From assembly GCA_023374025.1 (NCBI GenBank), contig SIJG01000005.1, positions 1,472,782 through 1,536,781 on the forward strand: a stretch of DNA of 64,000 bases. Direction: 5' to 3'. This stretch comes from Heterodera schachtii (taxonomy: Eukaryota; Nematoda; Chromadorea; Rhabditida; Heteroderidae). This document shows, piece by piece, positions 47,437-60,040 of the stretch. How positions within the stretch are numbered: the stretch's first letter is position 1; each line of letters starts with the position of its first letter. The notes under the pieces are model-generated. The model was given only the letters and a program-made list of their open reading frames with translations, had not been told where the DNA came from and did no database searches. The position numbers and the translations under genes were made by a program.

Positions 47437-47960
47437 GGTGCTAGGTCGATCCAAAAAAAAAAAACTCAGTGTGGGCGATCCAAAAAAAAACTCAGTGATT
47501 GATTGGTCATTTGATGCCTGATCCGGAATCCGGACCAGCCCGGTTAAGAACAATTTTTTGTTCAGTTTTTCAAGGGCTATCTCCCAGGCCTGGTCCGGTC
47601 CTTGATCCACTCACTTGGAGCCCGTCATGGGTCGGGCACATCTGCCGGAGGACACTCAGCCTCGCCCCCGACCCTGTCGATGTCCAACCCAAACTAACTC
47701 AATGAGCTCTACAAAACGGTATCAATGGCGTCCGACTGTGTCTACTACAAATGAAGAAAATTAGCGAGAAGTGATGCGAAAAATTGAAAAATTAAAAAAA
47801 AAATTAAAAATGACTTGCGTCCCGCCGTACATTAGGTTTAACCGGACGGCACCGTGATTTTGTGAATTGAATTATTAAATTTATTTATTTAAATTATCAA
47901 TCACTGAGTTTTTTTTTTGGAACGCCCACACTGAGTTTTTTTTTGGATCGACTCACCACG
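47437..47960. mobile_element. MITE of the GGTGCTAGGTC family, copy 2
   Basis: The element is 524 bp long and flanked by a 9-bp direct repeat TGATTGGAT (47428-47436 and 47961-47969). The left end is GGTGCTAGGTCGATCC with CTCAGTGTGGGCGATCC. The right end carries the same units inverted and ends GATCGACTCACCACG. The interior is GC-rich and contains no transposase frame. It has the same architecture as 18769-19228, with GATCC in place of GAACCG. Confidence 0.88.
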
Positions 47961-48215
47961 TGATTGGATAACCCAAAGATTTTCTATTATTCTGGAAAAT
48001 TAAAAATTTTTAGTTTCAAAAAAGATAGCAACAAATTATTGAGTCTAAATTTTTTGAAATTTTCGAAATACATCCTTTGGTAAATTTTTGTTCATTTTTA
48101 AAAAACTAATCAAAAAATGATTGGAAATTGCTTGCTGAACAAAGTTTTCCCAGCACTTTAACAAATTGAATTAAAAGGCCATAAATCTTAAAGCTTGCAT
48201 ATTTTCTCTCTTTTA

Positions 48216-48479
48216 ATGTCATTTTTTCGATCGAATTTTCGAAAAAAATTCCACCCGGTAAAATTGAATAAACCCGGATCAAATTCTGATCGGTATCCTC
48301 GGCGACTCCCCATCCCACCAAATTCTCATCTCATTAAGTGTTCGGTTCAAAAAATCTGCTTAATAATTGTTCTTATTGCATTTTATATTTCAGTTTCAGT
48401 TGCCAAATTTTACTTTTGTTTAAAAATGGAAATCATTGAAAATGAAAGCAAATTAAAAGGAAAAGCCAACAGAAAATGA
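48216..48479 (+). CDS. Doubtful small ORF, 87 aa, one membrane segment
   Basis: This is an ATG-initiated frame with a basic, Pro-containing N-terminal half and a hydrophobic segment (ICLIIVLIAFYISVSV) followed by a short charged tail. No homology is recognised, and no splice signals or repeat support it. It could equally be chance or an exon of a larger gene. Confidence 0.2.
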   Translation: MSFFRSNFRKKFHPVKLNKPGSNSDRYPRRLPIPPNSHLIKCSVQKICLIIVLIAFYISVSVAKFYFCLKMEIIENESKLKGKANRK

Positions 48480-48659
48480 CAGACCATTTAAAGAGAAAGC
48501 CGTGGAAAAAGAAACATTCTTAAAAAGCAGTCCCTAATGAGCTGGGGATATGAAAATTTGTATGCTCGTTTTTGAAAAAAAATACTGATTTTGGGCTTGC
48601 TTAAAAAAGAAATCCGAAAATTACAGGAAAAAAAGATGCTTCATCCATTTGGCAACAAT

Positions 48660-48950
48660 TCCTTTTCGCTCGCCTCTCCTGTTCATCCTATTCCTCTTCG
48701 CCTTCCTTCTGTACTCCTTTTCTTCCTCCGTCTCTTGCTCTTCCTTCTCCCCTCACATTTTTCTCTGCTCTTTCTCACCTTTCCTGTTCCTTCTCTTCTC
48801 TTATTTTTCTGTCCTTTTCCCCTCACATTTTTCACGTTTCCTTCTCTTCTCTCCTCTCATCCCTTTCTTCCTTCTTCTCTTCTTTCTCTTCTCATTTTCT
48901 TCATTCCCACTCCATTTCTTTTCCTCTTGTTTTTCTCTGACGGAGTTCGT
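48660..48950. repeat. CT-rich low-complexity tract
   Basis: This is pyrimidine-rich on the plus strand (TTCTCTTCTCC, CTTCCTTCT and similar). The Ser/Phe/Leu-rich open frames over it are artefacts of composition. Confidence 0.85.
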
Positions 48951-51601
48951 TCTTCTGCTGCACCTTTTGTTCGGATTGAGCATCTAAAATTGAAGAAATT
49001 TAACAAACATCACTTCCTGGCCACAGTAAGAGAATATTTTGGCACCCGCATTTGGGCGCCTTGGGTACATATTATATTTGTTTACTTCAAAGCCTAAAAA
49101 ACATGGTGTCAATGAATTTTCCAAGCAAACAGTTTTCAAATGATACCAAGTTTGTTGTATTTGGCTAAATTGAGTAAAAGTTATTGCTCTTGAATTATTC
49201 CTGACACCCAAAAGTCTTAAGACCCCTAGGGGTGTAACCGAGCTTTAGAACTGTGATTATTTATTATTATGACAATTTAATTTTTTTTATTAAGTTTTTG
49301 TTGTTTTGTATCAAAGCAAGAAATTGATGAAATTAACAAAATGCAACTTGCTGATTTATTGAGCAAATTAATTTTTTTTTAAAATCAGTATTTTAACATA
49401 TGAAATTGCTAATTTTTTGAATTTGTTTCGTTTTTTGGCCCTCAAAAAGCAGTCGGGTCATAAAATATTAGGTTATGAAATGAAAAATTCGCAATTTAAT
49501 TTAGAAAAATTTTTTTATGTTTTTTAATACTCCCATCTATTTTCGAGAAAACTGAATCAAAATGTTTTGATTAGCTTTTGAAAGTGAGAGAAAACATTGC
49601 ATGCAAAAACTGCATTCGGATTTATCATCTCGTCAATTTTTATGATTTTTTGATTGTCATCTTTGTCGATTTTGAAGCAAAATTTACAGTAAAAATGCGA
49701 AATTATACAAAAAAGAAGATAAACTTTTGAAGCTATTTTCAAGCAAAACTTCAAAAAATCATTAAAATCACAGAGTTGACAGATTCGGACGAGATCTTTT
49801 GCATTATAGGTAAAATAAGCTAAAAATAGGAATAAAAGGCTAACTGTTAGATTCTTAATAAAATTAGTCAAGTCCAACATTTGTGGCATCAAATTTGCAC
49901 ATTGGTTTTCGGCAATTTGAGCCCATCACTTTGGACAGTGATTTCCGTTGTTTTCATTTCCCCGAATTGCCGGCCGATGCCAAATGCCAATGCGTCGGAA
50001 AATAAAGCAGATTTTTGGAAAAAAAGGAACCCAGTTTTTAAGAGCAAAATAAATGTGCTAAAAATATTTGAAATTTCATCGATTCGACATCGATTTTCAC
50101 GTTTCGACCTCAAAAAACGAGTTGGACAAAAACAAATTGTGGGTCGCCCGAAAAAATAATCAAAAAAAACAAGAAATTGACGCCCTACTCATAAATCATA
50201 CAATTTTAGGCCCCATTTTAAGGACATTTGTCAGCGCTTCTTATCCGGTCAATTTTATCATTAGCATTGCACATTGGCTTTCGGCTTATGATATAAGCAG
50301 CATAATTGGGCATTTTGGTCTGATCAATGATTGGACCGGGGAGCGATTGGTGTGAAAACAATTTGATGATCAGAATCTTTTGGTGATCCGTTGTCCATTT
50401 CACGCGAAGAACACAAATGGGCCCAATGGGAGAAGGAGGCAATTTAGTGGCGCTTAGAATTATCATTTCCTAATAAATGATGATGATTAGAGAATGGATG
50501 ACTTTGGCTGATCAATTTTCTTTGTTAACGAAATGGAAAATTCGGATTTTTTTGAAAAATAATTATTTTCCAAAACACTGATCATTTAAGTATTATCATA
50601 TTTGTAAATCTTTTTTCATTCTATACTTTTAAATTGAAAATTCAAATATTATTCATTACATTTGTTACCTTTAAAAGAGTCATATTAATTGAAAATTTTT
50701 GACAAATTTAGTTTCATAAAATAAAAAGCTCAAACAAAGGTCAAAGCATATTTTTTCTCAAATATATGGGTTTTTGGGAAGCCGATCTCCAATTTGAAGA
50801 TTAAATATCGCCTTGAAAATTTATCCATTTACATATTTGGGCATTTAGGCTAGAGAAAAATGTGAATTTTATAATACCGTAAGAATAAATTGGGACTCTA
50901 GCGCAGGATACGGTATTGGGCAAACAGAGCAGAGAAAACATAGCTGCAGAAAATTAGCAAAAAGTGAGTTGGCGAGTGAGACAAGCAGAGAAAAAATATT
51001 TTACAAAACAGAGAAACGAATCCTCAATAGTAGGGCAGAGAACTAGAATATCAAAAAAGAATGTGGTGAAAAGAAAAAAAGACATATAAATATTTGTAGA
51101 TATTATATGTAAAATGGTAAAATAAATCCATATTTTGTTAAATTTGCCAAACCCAAACAAATCATCGCTGGCTTTAATGTATATAGAGAATATGGATTAT
51201 GCAGAATATAGACGCAATGGAATAAGCACAACGGATAAATATATAACGAACAAAACAAATATTTGGAGGGAAAATACAATTATAGATTAATGTATAAGGC
51301 CAAACATGAACTGAAAGTTCAAGAAAATGAATGAATTCAATATATAATTGTGATAAATCTGAATACATATATATATAAATTGAGACTGCTAATAAAATAG
51401 ATGATTTTTTAGATAAAATGAACTTTACTGATTCGTTTTGATCGAAAAAAAGTTCAGTCAAAACGCATTCCAATTTGGTCATCTTCAAATCAAAACATCC
51501 AAAAAATGTCGTGCCGAAAAAGTGATGATCGGAAAGTCACCAAAAACTGATCAATAGAATGGCCTTTTTTGGATATAAAATGATCATTAAATATGTTTTG
51601 T
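48951..51601. other. Intergenic DNA, possible gene debris at 49890-50360
   Basis: The flanks are AT-rich. A GC-richer part at 49890-50360 has several short open stretches, for example one reading FEPITLDSDFRCFHFPELP, and two near-identical 20-mers (49894-49913 and 50266-50285). No coherent gene model could be built. 50870-51500 is A-rich with GCAGAGAAAA words. There is no RNA gene seen. Confidence 0.4.
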
Positions 51602-54600
51602 TTATCCACTCATTGATACGTCCATCTGTTGGTTGTGCAGCAACTGTTGTTGCTGATCCGTCTTGTCCACCTTCTCATCCTCCGCTGCTGGTCCGTCATT
51701 TATGGGAAAATGCCGTTCTATGCTCTTGTGAATTGTTGTCTTTGTGCCGTCCTCATTCTCGACAATCTCATACGTTTCCTCGAGAATGTGATGTTCCTGC
51801 GGGAATTATTATTTTAATAACCATTGGCATGGGTTCGGACCTGCTTGACAGATAATGAATTATTTGATTTTTCTTAAAATGTTTTTCACCTAGCATTTGG
51901 CTATTTATTAATTTTTCTGAACGTTGATCGAATTATTATGATCACTTTTGGGCACAGATTTAAAACATAGGCAAAAATAAAATGCCAAAAATAAATTTGA
52001 AAATTTTAAATAAATGAAAATAAGTGTGCCTGTTCAGTTGGATGATGCATGTCGCCATTTAATTCTCCATTTAATGCCGGTTCTGCATGCCCGTTTTGAG
52101 TGATCGCATTGTGTTGAGGCATTTCTACAAAAAATATTTTTGGTAAATATATTTAAATTAAAAAAAAATATTCTAATTACATTTAACAGTTAAATTTAAG
52201 AAAAAATTATCGGAAAAATTTCAAATGAAATTTAAGCAAAATTGTATTTTACAAAATAAAATAAAATAAATTCAGGTCGCAAAACTGTATAATTTTAAAT
52301 TTCTCAATTAGAACATCTCATAATTTATGGCTTTACAGTACCATGCCTTAAATGCAAATTCACTTACCATCTGTCACTACAGTATGCTGTTGTTGTTGTT
52401 TCCGCTCATCGTGATTTTGTTCGTTTTCCTCTTGCTGCTGTTGGTGCTGGTACGTCTTTGCACCGTTGGGCAATAATTGCTGTTGCTGTTGTTGTTCCAT
52501 CGTCTCTACCGTATGCTGTTGTTGCGTGTGGTGTACGGTGGTTGTTGTGACTGTTGTTTCGGTGAGTTCGGACACGGTTGGCACCACAATGCCACCACCA
52601 TCATCGCTGACAATTGTTGTGCCGTTTGGCGGTAATTGATGGTCGGCTGGCGCCAATTCGGCCACTGTCTCTTTGATCGCTTCTAATTGCTGAGGCTGCC
52701 GTGATGGCGATTCCGTATACCTTAAAAATGGAAAAATTTTTGCTTTTCTTGAGGCAAAATCTTTTTTAAATATAAAAAATTTATAATAAATTTCTAAAAA
52801 AAATTCGCAAAATTGGGTGCACCCCAAAATCACGCCGGCCGAAATAACACCGGGACAAAATCACCCCGCTAGAAATTTTTAAAAAAATTTTCAAACAAAA
52901 AATCTTAGAAAAACTTTTTTTAAGAAATTTCAAGAAAAAAATTTTTTTATGGAAAATTTTCGAGAAAGACTTAGTAATTTACCATAAAATTCCAAAAAAA
53001 ATTCGCTGAAAATTTCTAATTTTTTTTCTTGCAAATTTTCTTATAAAAAAAAATTTTCTAAGAATTTTTCTTGAAAAAATTCTAGGTTTGAAAAATTTTT
53101 TGAAAAATTTCTAGCGGCGTGATTTCGGCGGCGTGATTTTGTCCTGTTCCAGCAAAAAATAAAAATCCTTTCCCATGACATATAGCAATTATTATGAATT
53201 TTTATTAAATGATATTTAAAAAAAGCTTGTCGCCAAAAAATGACAATTTTTGTAATGCATTCGCCCTAAAAAAAGGTTCATTGGCTATGCGGAATTTAGA
53301 ATGTAGGTCCAAAAACCCGTCAAAAATCGGTTAATGCGTCAAATTTTCAAAAAAAAAAAAAAAAAAAGAAGCGGAAAAACCGGTAAAAAATAACCGAGAA
53401 TTGGAGCCTTAATCGTTGTGGAATTTGAACTTTTGGACCGAAAAATGATGCTTTTCCGTTAACATACATTGGATATTGTGGTGTGAACATGAATGGACCT
53501 CCCCGCAAATTGGCCTCGTCCGGCTCTGAAATGGGCTGCGCACCGCATGCAAACGGCACAAATTTGATGCCATTGGCATCGTCGGCATTTCGTATGGTCG
53601 GATACACAACTTTGATGGGCACCTCGAACAGAATGTGGGTGCCAAGAGCGACCTATATAACCAATAAAATGTGCTTTTTATGTTCGGATTTACTGAGTAA
53701 GTCCTGGTTTGTGATTAGAAACCCGAAACCGAACTTAGTCCGCCGAAGTTTTCAAAATTTGAGATATTTCCAGTAAAAACTGTGTAAATTTTAAATTTTC
53801 TAAGTTTTCTACCCAATTTTTTTTTCTGGATTTTTCAACATTTAAGTCAATTTCAAAAAGAGTGGAAAATTTTTAAATTTTGTTAAATTTCTATCCACTT
53901 TTTTTCCGATGAATTATCAATTTCTTATAATAAAAAAATCATAAAAAATTCAACGCTGCAACGATGGGAATATGTTAATTTAATTTATTTATTTAATTAA
54001 AAATTCAGATTTTGTTAATTAATTACTTGCAACGCATATTTGACCCCAATGAATGGCTCTCGTCGCGCGCGAATGGTGGCGGTCGAAGGCGACTCCATCA
54101 GAACGCGTTGTCCTTGTTGAGCATGTTGGTCATGCTGCACACTTTGCTGATCATCTGCTACTTCTCCTATGAATAGAGTAAGGATAAATAGTGAATTAAT
54201 AATTAAATATCTGATCAAAATGCCCGGTAAATTAGCAACTCAGTGAATACAATGTGCTTGTGCAGAAATCAATTCTCATCTAATCAGACAGTCTCATCAA
54301 GGCAACAAAAATAGGGAAAAAAAATTAATCAATGATTTGAAATTTATTAGGTCCAAAAATTGTATGTCGAATTCTGATCAGACAGAAATCATGGCAACAA
54401 AAAAAATATTGCAACTGATTAGTATAAGAAAATTAATTTGTCCAAAAAATAGTATAAAGTTTAGCGTCAATTTTTCATGATCCAAATTTATGGTTTCCCA
54501 AGTTTCAGACCAGCCATGAGAAATAAGCCTTCTAAAAATTTATAAATTTTTTCTGTCCCAAAAGGATGATCAAAATGAGCTTGATCTGTGTGCAAACAAA

Positions 54601-57600
54601 GATATGACAAGGGTTTGCCATTAGCAGACTGACTGACTCTCGATTGTCGGGATCACGGCCGGCACTTTGATGAACACCACGTTGTCCATGCCGAGCCTGG
54701 CCAAGCGCCGCCGCCTCTTTTCATGCTTTTCCTCCGGCACAGCTGCCAACAAAGCGTTGCCATCCAATTTCCTTCCGGCCACAACTCGTTGGCACACTGA
54801 CGACGCCTCCGGCACTTTTCCATGCTTTTCCCGGCGTGTTTTTGGCGGTTTTTTCTTGTTGGCATTTCTTCTCTTCCTCTTTTCAGCCTCAGGCTCATTC
54901 TGCTGATCTGTCCCACTTTCCGGTGCCACTTTATCTTCCTCCTTCTTGGCACCCTGCTGATCATCAGCACGAGCAGGTTGAATTCGTTCCGCTCCGTCCA
55001 GGAGTCGGACTTCAATCTTTAAAAGTGTTTTAAATTGGCATAGTTTAGCGAAGCCGGTGGCATTTTGATTTCTAATTTACATTGTCGACGGCATAGCGTG
55101 CCATTCTTGAATCTATGTGAAATGAGCCGACAATGTTCTCGCCTGGCGAATACGCACTTTTGGGCAATTGAAGTTCGGCATGGATTCTGTGCCGGCAGCA
55201 ACAGCCGCAGCAGCAACAGCCGCCGCCATACCGGACCTGCAAATAAACAGACTTGGAGCTTAACCCTACTAAATACTGTAAGGCCTTAAAAGAAAAAAAA
55301 AATTTTAATGGCGATTTTTCATTAGCTACAGTAACCCTTCAAAGCTATACCGTCTCCTTGCACGTGATGGGCTGGGGTTGTGGTGGGACCAATTGATCAA
55401 GACCGGGAGAGGACCCAATGGTGAAGGCCTTCTTTGCGATGAATTTCTCCTGTAAGTGGTTAAGGAAATAAAACAATTCTTAGTTGGTTCATGTGTGGCA
55501 AAATTGAATGCGGCACGAAAGTGGCTAATTTTGCCGTTTTGGTGCCTTTTTTGGCGATTTTTTCCAAAAAATTCCCCATTAAAAACGCAAGAAAATCGGG
55601 AAAATACACCCCCTAAGAAATGCCCCAAAAAATTTTAGAAAATACACCCCTATGAATTGAAAAGATTTCTTAAAAATTGATCGCCAATTTCTTTTTTTTT
55701 TTAATTTTAGGTTTAAAAATTTTCCTTATTCGAAAAAAATTATAAAATATTTAATAATCATTTAACTGACCAAAATTAAGTTTTTGATAATTTTTACGTG
55801 TTTTGCTCCCTAAAAAGCCATAATAAAAAATTTTAAATGCCTTTTTCATGCCTTTTTCGGTATTTTCGTGCCTTTTTTTCGATTTTTTGGTGCCTATTAT
55901 AGTGCCTTTTTCGCGATTTTTGTGCCTTTTTAGTCGGTCTCTAGTTATGACATGCGGCACCAAAGTGACGAAAAAAATAAATATTTTTTTTTTGAGATAT
56001 TTGGCCATAACTTTTTTTGTATGCAAACTAATTTTAAATTATATACAGGCTAATAAAGCTTGTTTAAAACGCATCAAACCAAGTTTATTTGATTAAGTGA
56101 ACAAAAAAAATGTAAATGTTGTAGCTTTATGCGCCAAAGTGACCCATCACGAAATTCCCATCCAAAGTTAAAATTTCAAGAAAAAATGGGCAAATTTTTT
56201 GAAAATTTTAAGCAATTTTCTTAAAAAATGCATTAGAATTTCCTAAAATTTTCCCGGCTGCGACATTTCATTTGTTGCGGAATAAAGCTCCTACAAATGA
56301 TTGTCTCGAGTGTTGACAATTTTTGGTGTGCCAATTAAAAGACAAATCGCAAAAAATGCCAAAACGGCACGGCACTGACCCGCTGCTCGGTCTCGAGAAT
56401 GGCACGCGCAAAGTAACGAATGTGTGCCGACCCACTCTCGTAGCTTGTCTCGCACCCGCTGGGCAATGGGCACTCAAATGGCAATGAATAGGCAAAATGG
56501 GCAACAAATTTGAAGTGGCCAGGCCCCGGATGGCCAGGCGGACGTTCCAGCAGCACGAAATTTTTGTCAAAATAAATCTGAAAAAATTAGGGAAAATAAT
56601 TAAAAAAAATATTTTATAAATTTAAATGGAAATTTTTTAAAGTTTTAATACATAATTAAAAATGAATAGAATTATAAACAAATAAATAGAAAAATAAGTT
56701 TAAAGTTCTTTTTTAGCTTTTTTTACTTGAGTTTATGTGATTTTTAATAATTTGATTAAAATACTTTTTAAAAATGTAAATTTTTTTATTTTTCATTTAT
56801 TTTCATATTTTTAATTAAATTGTGCCGAAATATTTTAGAAATTATTCATAAATAAATTAGAATAATTTGTAAAGTACCTTCTCGGTTTGGCCCTCCTTGT
56901 CCTCCTTTTGTCCCGTGCCAATCCATTTGGCTACACCTGAAAATGTTTAAATATTTAAAAAAAATTGTATTTTAAATACCGAAAACAGTTATTTATTTTT
57001 TCTAATGAATTTTAATTACCTTTAAAATTCAAATGGATAGCATTCAGAACGGTTTCTTGCTTCAATTTGATCTTCAAACTGCCTGTCACTGTTTCATTGC
57101 CAAAGAACACCTTAAGACAAAGAAAAGTGATCAGAAATAAAAAGAAAATTAAATAATTATTTGATTTAAATGAAAATAGTAATATTTTTCGCTTGATTAG
57201 AAATAAATAAAAATTTAAATAATCGCCAATCGCTAATTTATTATTTTTGATATATAAAAAATTAATTTTTTTTTTCTTCAAAACTATATTTACATAATGG
57301 CTTTTAAATTTGTTATTTCTATTTCGAAAAATGGGTGTTGGAGAAAAAGAAAACCTTACTAAATTATTTATTTTAAAATTTCTATTTTCAAAAAAAAAAA
57401 TAAACAACGACGGCAATTTTTTTTTAATGTAAAAATTCCTTACAAAATTAAGTTTTTATGAAAGATATTTAAGTTGATAAAAGGGGAGACAATTTCCAAA
57501 AAATAACAATTTTCTAAGGTTTAACATTTTAAAAAGTGGCAAAAATCCAAAAATATTTATTTTCTAAATGCCAAACCGATTTGTCACCGTTGAACATAAT

Positions 57601-57696
57601 TTCGAATTGCTCAAATATGTCGGCCGTGCCATTGTCATTATGTGCCACAGCAATTGGCGCTGCTGTTGTTTCTAACTGCTTCTGCTTATGGACCAT
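51602..57696 (-). CDS. Arrestin domain-containing protein (alpha-arrestin-like), 689 aa
   Basis: It is probably a membrane-protein trafficking adaptor. Exons in coding order are 57577-57696, 57020-57110, 56878-56936, 56380-56577, 55351-55449, 55081-55236, 54638-55016, 54027-54166, 53468-53652, 52368-52720, 52030-52124 and 51602-51796. All phases close, giving 690 codons with the stop. The arrestin N-domain shows FEIMFNGDKS-VFFGNETVTGSL, YFDKNFVLLE, the segment FAYSLPFECPLPSG, AHIRYFARAILE and KKAFTIGSS. A Cys-rich CCCCGCCCR strand leads to the C-domain (ELQLPKSAYSPGENI, VVFIKVPAVIPTI, GVKYALQ, ILFEVPIKVVYP). Exon 7 inserts about 90 Lys/Arg/Glu-rich residues into the C-domain. Residues 476-689 form a Gln/Thr-rich, acidic tail. 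I see no PPxY motif. Intron 11 uses a GC donor (GAACAG-GCACAC). Confidence 0.9.
52815..53150. mobile_element. Palindromic MITE in an arrestin-gene intron
   Basis: The left arm (52815-52890) has AAAATCACGCCGGCCGAAAT and CACCCCGCTAGAAATTTTT. The right arm (about 53085-53150) has the inverted counterparts AAATTTCTAGCGGCGTGATT and GGCGTGATTTTGTCC. The centre is filled with AAATTTT/TTTCTTG words that also pair. It lies between the exons 53468-53652 and 52368-52720. No target duplication was resolved. Confidence 0.75.
55530..55943. repeat. Decayed element with GTGCCTTTTT units in an arrestin-gene intron
   Basis: Multiple copies of GTGCCTTTTT(C)G/GATTTTT lie at 55540-55560 and 55835-55930. The right end AGTCGGTCTCTA matches the CTCTA terminus of the hAT-type elements here. 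No matching left terminus or target duplication was found. Confidence 0.5.
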
Positions 57697-59179
57697 ATCA
57701 TTCAGCAAATGACAAATTATTTAATTTAAATTTTAAATAAATCTAAATTTATAAATTTTCAAATTAATTTAAAACTAAAAAATAATAAATCTAAAATAAA
57801 AAAATCGTAAAAAATATAATCAAGGCACAAAGTAGGTAAATAGGTAGAAAATTAAGGATTTCTGAAATAGTCAGATAATAAATTATTTGATAGTATATAA
57901 AAATTCAATTCATCCCCTGGGGCATGATGGAATTTTAAAAAAAATGAAAATATATTAAATTTTGGTAAAATTCGAAAAATTTAATTTTAAAAAATATATT
58001 TTCTTCATTTTAGATTGAATTTCTCATTTCATGGAGGATGATGACCAGATATGAACGGAATTTCGATTTTCAAATAATTTTTTGGCCCCGGAATTTCGAT
58101 TTCCTAATTTTTTAGGGGTCAGAATTCCATCCTAATTATGAAAGTTGCCTCTCTAATTTGATAAATAAATTTGGAGTTTACTTTCAATTCCAAGACTGTT
58201 TTCTCGAAACTTTAATTGTTTTCAAAACAGGAATTGGGCCTAAAGGCCGTTGATGAATTTAATTTTATTATTGCCATTTTGGGGGGGGGAGGGGAAAATT
58301 TCCTTTATTTATAATAACAATTTGGTTGATATTATTTATTAAATGTGTACATATGACCATAACCAACCATCACCAATGGAATGTTGCCCCATAAATTGAG
58401 TGGAGAAAAAAGAAAAAAATTGATTAAAAATTGGGCATGGGGAGAAAGATTCGCCTAACAGCAAAGACAATACATTTATGTTTGAATGCAGTTATTGGCG
58501 CCATATATACATTTTGCCAAAGAAAAAAAAATTGAAATAAAAAATGAAGCCCGGAAGAATATGAGCAAAAATCGCTTGACGATAATTGCTTAAAAATAAT
58601 TAATTTTAAATTATGAATAAAATTTATATATAAAATGGGATGAAAATGGAAAAAAAAATTATTTAAAATATTATAAAAATGGGTACGAAAATGGAAACAA
58701 AAACAAATTAAGAACAAAAATGAAAATAAAAAATTGAAATAAAGAAATAAAATAAAATAAAATTTAAAATATTTATTTATTTTAGATAATTAAATCAAAA
58801 AATAATAAAATAAATAAAATTTTAATCGTGAACAAATTATTTGAACCCCCACTTGCCCCCCCCCCCTTTTTTTGAAGCCAATTCACTTTTTGCCAAAGTG
58901 TCAATCACACAAAACGCCCCCAAATTGACAGCCCCCGGCCGCCCCCGCGGCGGAGGTGTCACACCCAATTAAGGGGATGGACATGATGAAATATGGGGCG
59001 GCAGCCAAATTAATAGCTGTGGTGGTTGAACTGGTGGTGGTTGGGCCTGCTGTTGATGGGTATATCATCGGTCGGTGGTGGTAATTGGTAGGGTAGAAAA
59101 TAATGGGAGATTGGATTGGAAGAGCGCCCGGGGGGAGGCTGGTCCGAATCGGAATGGTTGTTATTGTTGTTTGGTTGGT
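57697..59179. other. Upstream region of the arrestin gene
   Basis: This is AT-rich DNA with G and C runs at 58283-58294 and 58856-58869. It lies upstream of the minus-strand arrestin start codon and may hold its promoter or untranslated first exons. No core motif is assigned. Minus-strand frames such as 58424-58717 lack recognisable content. Confidence 0.4.
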
Positions 59180-59538
59180 TGGGGATTGTTGTTGGCGAGA
59201 GAGTAAAATGATCGGCGCTCGCTGCGTGGAAATTGGTGGAGAGAGGGAGGGAGATTAAGAGAGATTGAGAGAATAGAGGAGAGAGATGAGAAAAGGATAT
59301 GTAAAGAAGAGTGAGAGGATTTGAAGGGAGAGAGAGGGGGTCATGGAGAGAGCGAAAGAAAGAGATAGAGTGCAATTGTTGGACTGGTGAGAGCGAGAGA
59401 GAGAGAGCGGCGGGTGGAACATAAAAAAGGGAGTTGATGAATTAGATCATTCCGATCGAGAAAGAAAGTGGAATAGATCATCCTCGTCGATGGAGAGAGA
59501 GAGAGAGAAGGGTTGCGAGGGTGAGAGAGAGTGAGAGC

Positions 59539-59590
<52 letters not shown>

Positions 59591-59600
59591 GGAAAAACTG
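59180..59600. repeat. Long GA-rich tract
   Basis: This is interrupted GAGAGA sequence ending in a nearly perfect (GA)n run at about 59541-59588. The minus-strand frame at 59010-59375 is mostly the complement of this tract plus TTG repeats. Confidence 0.9.
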
Positions 59601-60040
59601 AGATAACTGAGAAAAACGGAAAAGTGTCTAATTTGGTTTGATCAGACGGAGAGAAACGGGTGAGAGAGAACGAAGGAAACGAGATAGTGGTAGAATTAGA
59701 GCGTGGGTGTATGGCTCTTCAATTTGAATTGATCTTTTACCGATCGATCGAGAATGGTCGTTGGTTTTAGAGATGGTCTCGGCTGGCGGGAATGGGAGGA
59801 CAAACCACCGGCGGCGGCAGAAGCAGCAGCAACAAATGGTGGTCGTTGTTGGAGTTACATTTTGGTAGGGGGGAGAGGGACAATGTTCGGGACTTGGCCG
59901 GCGGCCAACTTCGTCGTTTTACACATTCTCGACTTCCAACTCTTCAAATGTGTGTGGATGTGTGTGTGTGTGTCCTTGAAATTCAATACAACAATCGCCT
60001 GAAATGAGAGTTATTGAGTTGGACCGGATAATGGGAGGAA

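Noticed and set aside
48591..49097. A 168-residue plus-strand open frame
   Set aside because: Most of it is the CT-rich tract read as Ser/Phe/Leu/Pro. A second frame is equally open.
54653..55015. A 120-residue minus-strand frame rich in Arg
   Set aside because: It is another frame of the arrestin exon 54638-55016, whose own frame splices correctly on both sides.
59010..59375. A 121-residue minus-strand frame with Asn and Pro runs
   Set aside because: It overlaps the GA tract and TTG/GGT repeats, and has no motif or splice support.
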